Positions 23,382-35,005 of a stretch of DNA of 64,000 nucleotides are shown in pieces. The translations under genes were made by a program, and so were the position numbers. Numbering within the stretch: the first letter of the stretch is position 1; the number at the start of each line of letters is the position of its first letter. The notes under the pieces were generated by a model that saw only the letters and a program-made list of their open reading frames with translations, did no database searches and was not told where the DNA came from. Source of the stretch: Physella acuta (taxonomy: Eukaryota; Mollusca; Gastropoda; Physidae); contig NW_026731783.1 of the NCBI RefSeq assembly GCF_028476545.1, forward strand, positions 1,482,001 through 1,546,000, written 5' to 3'.

Positions 23382-24119
23382 TAACATTGGTATTATGCAG
23401 AGTAAAATGAGACATCTTTTAACGTTTTCCACAATGTCATTCATATTAAGTTTTGTAGATGCAAAATCACCCACAACACAGCTACGATGTAAACGCCGTA
23501 ATTACATTGTAGAATCATTAAGTTGCTACTAAAGCAAAATGTTTTTCTTTTTAAACAAGGGTTTTTATAACTTCCCATTTCGTTTTAATTATAGGGTAAG
23601 GGAAGTAACATTTAAAGAATAAAAAAAATACTTTACACGACTGATAGGCAAAGTAAACTAAATTTGCTAAAGTTTTTACATACTGTATATTTGAAACAGT
23701 CATTCTTTAGACAAATAACGTAAATAATTTTGAATGACTTTAAAATTTATATAATATTTCTCCGCGTCTTAAGATTTATAACAGTATTAATATTATATAA
23801 AAATTACGATATAAGGTCTAATCTTTTTTTCAACCAATGTTCCCCTTTGTAAATTAAGTGTTCCTTATAAGTGACAATTTTTTATACCTACCATTTAAGT
23901 TCACATCTACATTTTCAGGTTTGAAACAAAATTATAAAAATACTTTTTTTCTGTTGTTTGTGAGTACGCCTACATGTGATAGAGAATAATTGCTATTGTA
24001 AATCTGTGTCATTCCTCAAAAAGCGATGATGAAAACAGTAAATGACTATATGAGGCAAAAAAATGAAAAAAATAAAAGCTAAAAAATGATATAAATTCCT
24101 AATCATTCCTTTTAAAGTA
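23382..24119 (+). repeat. Long-repeat fragment
   Basis: atgcagagtaaaatgagaca and the following sequence to about 23,610 align with 13,300-13,510. The rest is AT-rich; no gene seen. Confidence 0.55.
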
Positions 24120-24245
24120 ACACACCTGCGAGATATGAGGCAGGTGAAGTGGAGTTCACCTGTTCATGACTCAATTGTAGGATCCGAATTCAAGATTTTC
24201 TTTATAGCCGCACAACGTTCTACCACCTCGTTAGGCCACCATCCA
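24120..24245 (-). repeat. tRNA-derived SINE fragment
   Basis: On the minus strand ggcctaacgaggtgg resembles an A box and gaattcggatcc a B box. The plus-strand start (gaggcaggtgaagtggagttcacctg) resembles the conserved SINE domain of the 28.3-kb copy. Confidence 0.5.
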
Positions 24246-24550
24246 GTTGTGGATGTAGCTTACCACCTTGAATATTGAAAAGCTGGCATAATTTAACGTT
24301 TTAATTAGAATGCCCCATGACAACTGCTTGACATAAAACATTATTAGATGACCTGACTTATGCAAGATTAGGATGTCCTTAAACCATCTTTAAACGAAAA
24401 ACAATCCGTCTGAAACGTAAAATGTAATTATATCTATCAATCGTATGTGGTGTATATAATTACAAAGCTCTATATTCATTAACCAATCAGTAATTAAAAT
24501 CCGGTTAATTTGACTACTCAGTAAAACATGCATTGTACATCAATTCACTT

Positions 24551-25319
24551 TTTACTTTCTCGTATATACGAAGTATAGAGAAAGTATTGTAATCGTGCAA
24601 AAAAAAAATCGAGATTTTTACAAATCTCGACGTTTTACACCTCACTGATACGGAAAAACATAATTTTGCAATCTTGTCCGTATGTCTGTGTGTCTGCCTG
24701 TCTGTCTGTCTGTCTGTCCGTGTGTAAACACGATAACTTGAGTACCGTTACAGCTAGGTTGATGAAATTTCATATATAAGTATTTTATCAAAATCGCTGA
24801 TCCGTATTAACTTTTGAGCGATTTCCGATAACCAGAAGTGGTACTTTTCCTACTTTGAATTTTTCAAAAGCCTATAACTTGAGTACTATTTCAGATAGAT
24901 AAATTAAATTTCACATGTAAGTAAAAGATCTAATTCTCTACCATCTGTCAAATTTTGAGTAGTTTCCGTTGACCGGAAGTAGTAATTTACGCTACTTCCG
25001 ATTTCTCAAAAAACAAATGTAAATTTTTAAAGTACTAATAATATTGCGCACTATTATGCACTTTTTTATTTGGCGTTCACTTGGTGTGCAATTAATTTGT
25101 CTACGAGAAATGTATACAATACGATTTTCTCGGCCTAAACTTTACATCATACTGATTAAAGCAGCATGATGTAAGAACTTTTTGTCTACATGTGTATTCT
25201 TTAAAACAAAATTATCGGATTTGTCCCAAAAGTGTATATTTCTTTAGGTCCTAGCCCAAAACATTTTTGCTATATATGAATATACGAGAAAGTTTAGGAG
25301 AGATCACTCCCGGTTTATT
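24551..25319 (+). mobile_element. CTCGTATATACG-family repeat, copy c (longest)
   Basis: Begins actttctcgtatatacgaag, which is itself palindromic with tagagaaagt, and ends tatacgagaaagttt...gatcactcccgg. It keeps all landmarks of the family and about 230 bp (25,030-25,270) missing from copy a. No coding frame. Confidence 0.7.
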
Positions 25320-25439
25320 TTAGCAATAATATAAAGCTTATTACCTCGAAAAAATATGTTTGTATAGACAATTGGAGCTTATTCCCACTGACAATCCCGA
25401 CTATAACAACACATTTGAAAATAATATAACATTCTAGAA

Positions 25440-25900
25440 GTAATAGTACTTAGATAGCTTCAGTGTACGAGAGGCTAATCATCTATATTCGATTGTTCTA
25501 CTAGACGACGCTTACCTAGGAGTAATCTTAGAATTTTACGTCACGATGCCATCAAACTACGATAATCTCGACAAACTATACTCAAAGATCAACTCGACTA
25601 CTCAACTTTCACAACGCACAACTATGCATCTCCCAACTGACTAAAAACAATACCCAAATAAACAATCCTACCAACGCTACTAGATCTACTTGATACTCTC
25701 AACTTGCCACTTCCAACACACGATTACACAACCCCCATCTACCAACCAGCAACGAATCAACTCTCGATCACTCCAAAACAATCTACTTTCAACTCAACAT
25801 CCCAAACACTTCAAGACTTTAGAACGACCCAATTACAACTACCAACAAAGATCAACCACTATTCACTGAATATTGCTCAAAAGCAATAATCTGCCCTAGA
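25440..25900. other. Strongly C-over-G skewed stretch
   Basis: The plus strand is rich in A, C and T but very poor in G from about 25,545 to 25,880. A 61-codon frame starting at 25,704 (MPLPTHDYTTPIYQPATNQL...) results from this bias and has no recognised homology. Such skew is seen in some LTRs and in transcribed repeats; no terminal repeat was found. Confidence 0.4.
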
Positions 25901-26344
25901 ACTTTAAATGGATTGTAAGATCAACTACAAAAAAAAAACATTCTCTTTTAATGTAAAATTGTATGCTATCTATTTCATGCATTTCAATGTATCACCATGC
26001 AACCTATCTACACTGCAGCTCCTGACTCTAATGGAGTGAGCTGAGACATATTAAACGTAAAGAAATTAAAAAAAATAATGTTCTTAAAAAAGACATTTTA
26101 AAAAAAGCAATTTGTATATTGTAATATTGTAAAATAGTGTAAAGTGTGTTTCACAAATAATCGCTGAAATATAATATGTTTGTTTTATACCAATGTAACA
26201 CAAAAAGTGTTAAAAAATAAGTGTCAGCAGTACGGAGCATGTTAGTAAACACATTTAATAAATGCAGACTTCATGTATAGCCTACATGAATACATGTCAA
26301 GTCGTTAATCGATGGTGTATAATCTCATTCAAAAATGTACGATA

Positions 26345-26347
<3 letters not shown>
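25901..26347. other. AT-rich DNA, nothing recognised
   Basis: No coding or repeat-end signal recognised. Confidence 0.4.

Positions 26348-26431
<84 letters not shown>
26348..26431. repeat. (TA)n microsatellite
   Basis: About 42 uninterrupted TA units. A 67-codon frame across it is an artefact. Confidence 0.95.
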
Positions 26432-26433
<2 letters not shown>

Positions 26434-26699
26434 AAACAACTATTTCATTTATTTACTCATTTTAGAATAAATTTGGGTTTAATTAATTAGCCATATAGCC
26501 TATAACTATACTTGATTTAAACTGAACATGAATTAATAATTATAACATGTTACGTGTTATATGTTAAGTTAATTTAAACTTTCTGTATAGTTAATACGAA
26601 CTACAAGCAATGTCCAAGATTATTCAATACAAGAAAATCATCTCTATACTTTTGATATTGAATTAATGAGTGTGAATTTTTCGTACGAATTTCGAATTA

Positions 26700-27130
26700 C
26701 TGTGCAGCGTCACAATTTTTAGCCCCATCAAATCTTAACTTGTTGATCGATTCAGTTGATAGATATTGAAACCATACACAACAAATCACTTCTTAGATTA
26801 AAAAATAACATCATGGTTAGTTTAGCTAGAATAATAGTTCTTACCATTTTTAATGTACCAAACCTCATCCGTTCCGTTTTTGCATTCACCGAACCCCACC
26901 ATTTTAATATGAACATTGACCAAAACCTTCAATATAATATTATCTTCAGCATTGACATAATCAAATCCCGAATCATATTAGACGGGCGGGTGTCTTGACC
27001 TCCGTCTAACCCCTTACTCTAACACACCGAACCAATGGAGTTCGATTGAAACTAGTGAAAGAACGACTGAGCTATGCAGTGAGTGTATCATAGTAAGCGA
27101 GTCATGTTTGGTTCAATGGGGGATCTATGC
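26700..27130 (-). repeat. Older inverted copy of the 36.9-37.25 kb core
   Basis: ttgatcgattcagttgat (about 26,742) and ttcaccgaacccc (about 26,886) match, inverted, 37,197-37,225 and the cggttcggtgaatgc region near 37,065. Both contain the CAGGGGTTCTTAAACT-type hAT remnant. Confidence 0.55.
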
Positions 27131-27941
27131 GGCTTACACAACGAAGACACCATGATGATTATTGTGATATTTTGAAAACATAAATAGTGCGATGTGTTGA
27201 TGAAGCTGTACCTTACAGGAGAATACTATCTTTTATTGAATTACTAAATGTGTACTATATTTTAAAGATCTTACGTCTACACAAATAGTTCTAAAGACAA
27301 TCACCGTTTTGTTTTTCATCTAAGTTTATTTAACCATTTTAAAATCGACATAAAAAAAAAAAAAACAAATAAGATACATTCAAAATACGAGGCAAATTAT
27401 AAACACTATTTTATATCATTTTTTTTATAAAGAAACAAATGAGTTTATGCTTCAATCGTGCACTGTTTTTATCGTTTAGGTCTTCTAAATGACTTTTGCA
27501 GTAGTTTACCTTGATTTATAAAATTTACTAAATGGGAAAAACCTTTGAGCTAATTTGATGGAAAAACCCAACAGTGATCGATGGCGATATTTGCGATTGT
27601 TTGATTGGTTGAGGAGTTCATTTGACCACCTCTCGACCCCGTCAGCCAGCCCTAAATAGGACTGACCAAACAAAAGGCCGAGATCAGTGCAAAATCTGTA
27701 ACAGATACTACGCATTGAACTCAGCCATAAGTCCATGACTTTAACTAAGGTAAACTGTAGATAGTAATAATTCAAAATTGTCATTGTAAAAATACAAAAA
27801 AAAAAAAATACTTATCAATTCAACACTGATCTTGGCCATTTGTTGGACTGACTGTCTCACAACTGACCTCTATTGAATTGTCATTAGGCAGGTGTTATCT
27901 TAAACGGCAAAAAATGTTAAACCATAATCTCAGATTGATCC
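27131..27941. repeat. Mostly AT-rich DNA with a partial repeat
   Basis: Sequence near 27,090-27,170 is related to 31,470-31,530. No gene seen. Confidence 0.4.
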
Positions 27942-27949
27942 TGGTAGAC

Positions 27950-29095
27950 CAAGGGTCGTTAGCCTGCGGCTCGCGAGCCACATGCGGCTCCTTTGATGTC
28001 AAGGTGCGGCTCTCCAGTTACATGAACATATATTAATAATATATTACTTCAATTTCAAAACTTATAAAAAAATATTATACTGTAAAAAAAAACTTTAACT
28101 TAAACAGAAGTAAAACACTCATCGGAGAACAATGAGAGTAGGTGAGGTAGAAAGTATACGGACAGCTGGCAGCCACTTGGGCACCAGGCCCAGCCCCCAC
28201 AGCCGTTCTGTAGCCAGCCCTATTGCAACAATTCAACGCTTGCCACTGCCCAAGTACTGACTTTTCAAATATAATTAGATGGGGAATGTTATTTTATTCA
28301 GAATTGTATTTAGTATTCATTAAATTGACCTGATTGACGAAGTAAAAAGTAAAGTTCCCTTTTCAAACCTGACGGTCTATATGGCAGGTGTAGTTAAGTA
28401 CACTCTTTTCTGTGACCTCGGTATATGAAGGGATAGTGTGGTCAGCTCTTTGCCTGGCCGACTTTACTTTACTCAGTGTGAGTTAAGCACCCATCAGAGT
28501 TGGGTGGACTCAGGGACGGTCTACTGACTTGAACCTGGATTTGAACTCGAGATTTACGGTTAGCAGTCCATCTTTCTACTGCTAGACTACTCTGTCCCGA
28601 AGAAACGAAGTATTTTAGTTATTATGTTGAGCCAGGTACTGGACTGTGGGGTACGAGTAGGGTAGAAGATAAGCCTTGTGAGAACCGAAGGACAGAAGCG
28701 ACCGATATAGTAATCACACCGATACCCAAACCAGTTAGTTGGGGTTGGTCGTGCTTAGGGCGCCGTGGCTATGGGAGACACATTCTGAGCCAGTGGAGTC
28801 CGTAAAGAAAGAAAAAAATGTTACTGGCTTCTGAAGTGGATTGTGATTGTCTTATAGTTTAAAACAATATATTTGAATGCTAATTTTATCATAGTGCGAA
28901 ACATGTGTATGTTTTTATATACATCAATATTACTTCTTTTTCTCGCTATTTATTTCAAATCATATATCAAATTTATTTTACTAATCCGTATCAAAATATT
29001 GAAAAAAAAATAATGTTAATAGCTCTTTAAAAGCTGGGAAAATTTATAAAATTGCAACTTTTGGCTCTCCCGTCTCAAAAGGTTGCCGACCCTTG
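27950..29095 (+). mobile_element. hAT-type non-autonomous element (1.15 kb) with SINE cargo
   Basis: Starts caagggtcgttagcctgcgg and ends ggttgccgacccttg, flanked by a perfect 8-bp duplication tggtagac (27,942-27,949 and 29,096-29,103). Inside are the family interior sequences and a tRNA-derived SINE. No transposase frame. Tips are more diverged than in the 0.2-kb copies, so it is older. Confidence 0.85.
28346..28607 (-). repeat. tRNA-derived SINE, fullest copy
   Basis: On the minus strand tagtctagcagtagaaagat and gagttcaaatcc occupy A- and B-box positions at the 5' end. A conserved body (gaccacactatcccttcata, accgaggtcacagaa, atagaccgtcaggtttgaaa) follows, shared with the partial copies at 8736 and 33,950. 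It is transcribed by pol III if active; its tail joins aaagtaaa-rich sequence. Confidence 0.6.
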
Positions 29096-29344
29096 TGGTA
29101 GACGATCTATTCTAAATCCCTTAAAATACAAGAATTAAAAAAAAAATCTCAGATAATAAACCGACAACAAGCAGATTCAACATGATAACATTGGAACAAA
29201 CTTGACTGGCCCCGTGTTACAGTTAGCTGACCATTGGTAAAGGTAAGCACATTTGTGAAAAAAAAAGAACTGTGATGGTTAGTCTAACGCAATGGTTTCC
29301 AAAACCTCTTTAAGTAGCATCCCCCCCCCCCTTACCAGATTTCC

Positions 29345-29780
29345 GTTCATAAAGATACATCAGTGTAATCTCATCAGGACTGTGCTGACATCAGATGGTA
29401 TATGAGTGGTAGGTGTGGGGTGATGGGTGGATGGGTGATAGATACATGAGTGGTAGGTACGGGGTGATGGGTGGATGGGTGATAGATACATGAGTGGTAG
29501 GTGTGGGGTGATGGGTGGATGGGTGATATATACATGAGTGGTAGGTGTGGGGTGATGGGTTGATGGGTGATATATACATGAGTGGTAGGTGTGGGGTGAT
29601 GGGTTGATGGGTGATATATACATGAGTGGTAGGTGTGGGGTGATGGGTTGATGGGTGATATATACATGAGTGGTAGGTGTGGGGTGATGGGTGGATGGGT
29701 GATAGATACATGAGTGGTAGGTGTTGGGTGATGGGTGGATGGGTGATATATACATGAGTGGTGAATGATGGATGGATACA
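29345..29780 (+). repeat. 44-bp minisatellite in a dispersed repeat
   Basis: About eight units with exact 44-bp spacing (gagtggtaggtgtggggtga core) from 29,404 to 29,765, preceded by the unique flank ggactgtgctgacatcagat. The inverted short copy is at 3040-3205, and another fragment at about 62,240-62,295. Open frames of 106-148 codons in it are artefacts. Confidence 0.9.
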
Positions 29781-30240
29781 ATAAGGGTCCTAACGAAGAC
29801 ACACATTATAAAACTAACACTGCCTTTTTTAACTCTTACATCAGATATATGCTAGTCACTCTGTAGACTGAAAGCAATTACGACACATGTAAGACAAATG
29901 TAAATCACGTTTAAGACACATTTAAGGCACGTTGAAGACGCTCTCCCACATTTCGATTGTAAGATATATTCAACGAATACATTTGTATTAATGTAATATT
30001 TTATCAACTTCCTAAGAGATTATGTCAGGAAAATGGCAAGCTGCTATAACTTTCCACGCCTCTAGCCAGGTACTTGTAGGATTTCAATTTAATTATTACA
30101 TAGAAGAAATGACGTGGATTACTAACGTGATAAATCTGACACAGTGTTACATTTAGTGAAATTATTCTAATATATATTATGTAAATACGCAATTAGGCTA
30201 GATTTTGTAATGTTAATGTTACAATAAGAAACGCGTTAAT
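29781..30240 (-). repeat. Dispersed repeat, inverted relative to 41.1 and 61.9 kb
   Basis: aggatttcaatttaattat near 30,076 and caattaggctagatttt near 30,189 match, inverted, 41,090-41,240 and 61,880-62,030. No gene seen. Confidence 0.55.
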
Positions 30241-30242
30241 AA

Positions 30243-30726
30243 AAAGTCTAGTGACAATTTAAGCGCAATTTCCATATGTGATCCATAAAATGTTTTATTT
30301 TTTTGTTACCGAACGAAAGGATACTTTTTGCGCTAAAAACCTACACGATGCTCACTTTAAATTAAAAATATCATCCTAGGCCTACACGATGCTCAGTTTA
30401 AAAATTCTAAATTAATTAAGGAATCGATTGGTAAATGTATCAAGTCGCTAAGTGGTCTGGTTGCCGAGATATGGACCAAAAACTGCATTTGTTCGAGGTT
30501 TTTTGGCTTTTCCGGGAAATCCTGGAAGGAATTCCGGGATTTTTTTTTGCCCACAATCATCCTTGGAACTTGCTTAACATATTTGCTTTTGGAACTAGTC
30601 CTCGATATTGCTTCGTTGAGGAGGAGATACGACTTAAAGCTGCGGACATACATCCATACATCCATTCATACATCCAGAAATGACGAGTTAATAATCGCAA
30701 TTGTCCGTATGGAAATTGCGCTAAAA
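30243..30726. mobile_element. AGCGCAATTTCC-ended repeat, copy 1
   Basis: Near the left end agcgcaatttccatatg and at the right end tatggaaattgcgct form inverted repeats. Between them lies a conserved body (ctaagtggtctggttgccga, gaggaggagatacgacttaa) and a (CATC)n-like tract. Copy 2 is at 48,093-48,538. The frames inside differ between copies and do not look coding. Confidence 0.55.
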
Positions 30727-31690
30727 AGGTTTCCAAGATAACGCCGTCTCATTCCAAAACAATTCAAGGGCAATAACTTAAAAAATAACTCTAACAAATA
30801 TTTACATAATTACATTTTCTTTTTATATTATAAAAGGGCTAATAGTTGAACACATTTAAATTACTAAAATACTGCGTTAATATACTCAAACAGATTTTTC
30901 ATTGTTCTTTAATGTTTTTAAAAATATTAGGTGAATACATTATTTACAAAACAGTGGCCAAGCGTTATACCTTTTTCAAAGACAACCGATTTGGTCATTT
31001 CAATTATCACTACATGATACCCATGTAACTTACAGCCTTTAAGAATTTTCTTTTTTGAGTCAAATGACATGTTCTGTTTCAATTTGCGGGGTCACATTTT
31101 AGGGTAAGGGAAAATATATTTGTTTGGACTGACACATTTGAGTTTGTTTTTTTTTCAACTGTATTAAATGATACTGTCAGTTATCAAGTACCATTTAAGT
31201 TTGAACACATTCATGAAATTAAACTGAATTTAAACTGAGTGACAGCATTTAATCTGCACCAACATAATGACAGACAAACAGACAACCAAACATACACCGT
31301 ATTCCCATCTTTATTTATACGTATACATCAGACAATTGACTTTCTAACGTGTCTTGACCTCCGCCGAACACTTTGGACTAAATTACAAAACCCCTGGGGT
31401 TAGATCGAACCAAGTTTAAGAACCACTGAGCTAGAAAACTAATTGCTGTGGACATCTAATATTAAGCGGGTCATGATTTGGTTTGATGTTAGATCTATGA
31501 GGCCCACAGAATAAAGATAACATGCTGTCTATTCTGTTCTTTTCCAATCGTAAACGGTTCGATGAGAGGATAATGTTGTAACTTACGGGGGAAATAAAAA
31601 TATGTGATTGAAGTATTAATGTTTTAATCAAGTTAGAAATAAAGGACACATTTCACTACAAGCAATCGGTAGATTGACAGCTAAGGGCTG
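30727..31690. repeat. Dispersed repeats, no gene seen
   Basis: Includes a GGGAATACGG-family tail (accgtattcccatctttatt near 31,296, inverted relative to 2178 and 60,330) and a hAT-like tip ttaagaaccactga near 31,418. Confidence 0.5.
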
Positions 31691-31901
31691 GAACTCTTAG
31701 ATCTAAACAAACATTTTCAAAATATTACTCGATAAATGCGAGAAGACTGCAAGCATAGCTTAAACAGAATTTTTCTTATTTATATGAAACTATTATACAA
31801 TTATCGAAATGTTTTTATTAGCGATTTAAGTAAAGTCATTATATCAAATATAAATAACTTTGAAATACTAAAATAGAAGGAAAAAAATCATTTCTAAAAA
31901 A

Positions 31902-31956
31902 ATGTCCAATGTTATCTTAATTGTACTATGTAGTTTACAACCTACTATTGTTTTTG
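31902..31956 (+). CDS. Candidate first exon: signal peptide of a small secreted protein
   Basis: An ATG opens 18 complete codons plus one base, reading MSNVILIVLCSLQPTIVF, then meets a consensus splice donor (g|gtaagt at 31,956/31,957). The peptide has the build of a signal peptide: short polar start, hydrophobic core VILIVLCSL, then small residues. The donor leaves phase 1. The acceptor at 51,009/51,010 receives the same phase, giving an Asp codon at the junction. The stretch lies in DNA not seen repeated elsewhere in the window. It is short, so chance cannot be excluded; other exons could lie between, and the intron would be about 19 kb. Confidence 0.3.
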
Positions 31957-32189
31957 GTAAGTATTAATACAGTTGGTTAAACAAATCATAAGTTATCTCT
32001 CTACTATTGTTTCTGAATAAGAAATGGTAAATAATTGATCATTATACATGTTTCGTTAAATATTAAAATTAAAACAGTGTATCTATCGTGATTGAATATT
32101 TTAATTAGTAATAAAGGTGCAAATACTTTACTATATAGTGACAAAAATTGAACTCGAATTTTGATATATATATAAATAAATAAATAAAT

Positions 32190-32354
32190 AAATAAGTTTT
32201 AGGGGGGGGGGGGGTGCAAATCAAAAGCTCGAGGGGGGGGGGGTGTGCAAATCGAAAGTTTGAGGGGGGGGGTGCAAATCAAAATCTCGAGGGGGTGGGG
32301 GATGCAAATCGAAAAGTTTGTCCCCGGGCGCCGGGAAGGGTCGCTACGCCTCTG
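32190..32354 (-). mobile_element. Fragment of CAGTGGCGTAGC-family element
   Basis: Three tandem units of tgcaaatcgaaagtttga plus G runs, then cgccgggaagggtcgctacg. This is the inverted inside and one end of the miniature element found whole at 36.5, 37.6, 39.0 and 40.1 kb. One tip is missing. Confidence 0.65.
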
Positions 32355-32695
32355 CCATTTCCAATTCGAAGACAAGGAAAAGGGAGATCAATCAATCAAA
32401 CTAAAAGAGCTATATATTATAAAAAACTTTAATACCATATTCTTCATACATAGGCATATTACTATTATCATATTTTTTTTTAAAATTTAAACATTTAAAA
32501 ACATATTTAAAAATTAAGCAAGAAAACTAACTTTTATTTAAAAACATAATAGGTTGTACATTTACAAACATGTGTCACTAGAATGTATATCGTTTTTAAG
32601 CACTTAGGATCCAACCCGTTGAATTAACGTTCGCAGCTCATTATATGTTGCTTGTAAATAGTTTTAACTTTAATACAAAAAAAAAAAAAAAAAAG
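32355..32695 (-). repeat. Long-repeat copy, left part
   Basis: caaggaaaagggagatcaat and ggatccaacccgtt match 56,360-56,600 directly and 9,960-10,240 inverted. The alignment breaks at the retrocopy and resumes near 33,380. Confidence 0.65.
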
Positions 32696-33389
32696 TACAT
32701 ACAAATTCATATTTTAAAATACATTTTATTGTCAACACTCCCGCTAATGGCCCTTTCCGAAAAAAAAAACGAATAGTAAATGGCGTCACCGACAATCTCA
32801 CGCGTGCGCCATGGATTAAATACAAATCGGCTGTATCAGATGGTGAGAAAATCTGACTCAACAGTTGTAACAGATTCAGGGTCCTCCGAGTGGCTCGCTG
32901 TGAAGGACACGTTTGAACAGGAACGAGCCGCCGCCCTCAGATATGAACAGACCCTCAAGTCCCTGTTGCTGGACGGTCCACCAAGGCCCACCACCCCCAG
33001 CCACGACCACCTCCTGGCCACAGAGGTCACGCCCATCTACAGGGACGACGACAGGGCCAGGCCAGTCAAGTGGGTGGCCCCGTCAAACCCACGCAGTCGA
33101 CACTGTGGCGCCGGAGCTAAAACACCCCAGCCTCCACTGGGTACCCCACCACATAACTTGACCGCCTGGCTTAACTCCCCTCTCTTTCCTCAACAAGAAG
33201 TCATAGAAGACGACATCCTGGGGCCATCTTTGTCTGAAATAATTTCTGACCTGAAATTTAAGGTCCAAAGTGAGATGCAGGCGAATGTTTTGTTTGAGCT
33301 GAAACTACGAAGTTTACTGGATCGTCCTATTTAACACTAGTGATATTGCCATGTAAATTCTCTACTCAAAAAAAAAATACATACAAATT
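32696..33389 (+). repeat. Retrocopy unit with 12-bp target duplications
   Basis: tacatacaaatt occurs at 32,696-32,707 and at 33,378-33,389, the latter right after A10 (33,368-33,377). The insertion splits a copy of the long repeat, whose inverted paralogue at about 9,870-9,900 lacks it. Confidence 0.75.
32780..33334 (+). CDS. Intact 184-codon retrogene, function unknown
   Basis: ATG with A at -3, TAA stop, 184 codons. GC content is far above the surroundings and codon choice is unlike them. The product is Pro-rich in the middle (residues 65-75 and 115-125) with predicted helices at residues 42-64 and 150-182. Both helices carry a related motif: YEQTLKSLLLDG near 55-66 and FELKLRSLLDRP near 172-183. 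RPVKW at 94-98 fits the PP1-docking pattern [RK]x[VI]x[FW], a weak hint only. No signal peptide or membrane segment. The unit is intronless, ends in 10 A, and is flanked by a 12-bp duplication, so it is a processed copy of a spliced mRNA. No AATAAA precedes the A run. No family recognised. Confidence 0.65.
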   Translation: MASPTISRVRHGLNTNRLYQMVRKSDSTVVTDSGSSEWLAVKDTFEQERAAALRYEQTLKSLLLDGPPRPTTPSHDHLLATEVTPIYRDDDRARPVKWVAPSNPRSRHCGAGAKTPQPPLGTPPHNLTAWLNSPLFPQQEVIEDDILGPSLSEIISDLKFKVQSEMQANVLFELKLRSLLDRPI

Positions 33390-34600
33390 TAGCAATCTCT
33401 TATAGATATTTAGATAAGGCAGAAACAACATAATAATAGTACAACGAACTTATCTGTCACGTTGGACGGTCAGCTGACCAAGAGTTGGTCAGTCTGATCT
33501 GAAAGGTAAACGATGCTTTTAATTATAAAATAAAACAGTGGGATATTAAAAATGTAAATGTCCATATTAGACAATGTTACTATATTCGATACATTCAAAT
33601 GGTCATATAATAACATGTAACCATATTTGCAACATTTAAATGGCTACATAATACAAAATAGCACTAAATGTGATATGTCACACAGCCTATATACAATATA
33701 ACCATACCTAATTACGCCGGGACTTTAAAATGTATACATTGGAATGCTACGAACTATTACAAAATCTGTCCAGTAGGTATGTCCCGCATGTCTCTAACGG
33801 GCCCAGCATATGTCTGGCAAGGGTCTAACATAGACGTTGTCAGGATCGTGTGATATACTGGAAGGTAAACCGTCTAGTAGAGGTTCATTTAGTAAATGTT
33901 GATGTTACATTTGTTACATCGTCACCATCAGGTCGGTCAAAGAAAAAAAAAGTTCTCTTTTCAAACCTGACGGTTTATAGGGCATGCGAAGTAGAGTTCA
34001 CTTGTTTCTGTGACCTCGGCATATGAAGAGATAGTGTGGTCAGCCCATCCGCCTTTACTTTAATTAACGTTAAAAATAACAGTGTTTGCTAAATTACTAC
34101 TGTATTAATAGTAATTAATCCCTTGACTATTTCTAGCTTTAATGCAACCGGAAGTAATTACACAAATATTATAAAATAATCAATTTTGGTTGATTAATTT
34201 GTTTTCTGGCAACACAAATTTGGAACCATTTCATGTCTATTGTACAATCTGTTGTAATGGAAGCTGTTAAATATATTGTTTCAGTCACTTACCATTTCTA
34301 ATTTTTATCAAAATTCTAAGGGAAACAACACAAAAAATAATAAAGTTCATTACCATCAATATACTAGTGTGGTTTTAAAAATATTCAGAAATAAAAATAT
34401 ATAAGACATACAATAAAAATAAAACATTTACAATGTAATGACAAGTAACTTGGTAATTGTGAGCTACCTACGTTTTTATTATTAAAAGTTGACTTTACAA
34501 TAATCGTATTTTAAAAACAAATGAACATGTCCGTCGAACATTGTTTACGTTATTATCCTTTCTTTCTTAAAGTTGGATTTTGAATTTACTCAAAGATGCC
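33390..34600 (-). repeat. Long-repeat copy, right part, with SINE piece
   Basis: cggtcagctgaccaagagtt (33,469) and ggtaaaccgtctagtagagg (33,864) are the inverted counterparts of 9,820-9,830 and 9,655-9,680. A SINE domain (aaacctgacggtttataggg to gtggtcagccc) sits at about 33,963-34,050. Confidence 0.7.
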
Positions 34601-34618
34601 TTGTACATGAACATTGGG

Positions 34619-35005
34619 CAGGGGTCGAAATATGCGGCTCTTTTGATATCGAGATGGGGCTTACCAGCTCCTTGCACAAATATTAAGTCATATTATTTTA
34701 TTTTCAAAACTCATAACAAAAGTTATACTGTAAAGAAAAAAACCTTTAATCAGAATAAAAAAAAAAACGCACCAGAGAACAGTGCTAATATATGCACTAG
34801 AAAGTATACAGACAGCCGTTTGGGCACCAGGCCCAGCAAAACAGCCGTGGCGACGGTTCCAGATAGGACAGAAGCGACCGATACAGGGTAATCAAACTGA
34901 TACTCAAGCCAGTTAGTCGGAGTTTGCCGTGTTGAGGCCATTGATTTACGTTAAGAAAGAGAAAAAAAAGGTAACTGCTTCTAAAGTAGACTGGGATAGT
35001 CCAAA
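34619..35005 (+). mobile_element. hAT-type element, truncated
   Basis: Starts caggggtcgaaatatgcggc. The inside has ggacagaagcgaccgatac (34,867), as in the 28.6-kb element. No right tip was found. Confidence 0.55.

Noticed and set aside
29360-29806. His/Pro/Thr-rich frames of 106-148 codons
   Set aside because: 44-bp minisatellite read in three frames; no independent coding evidence.
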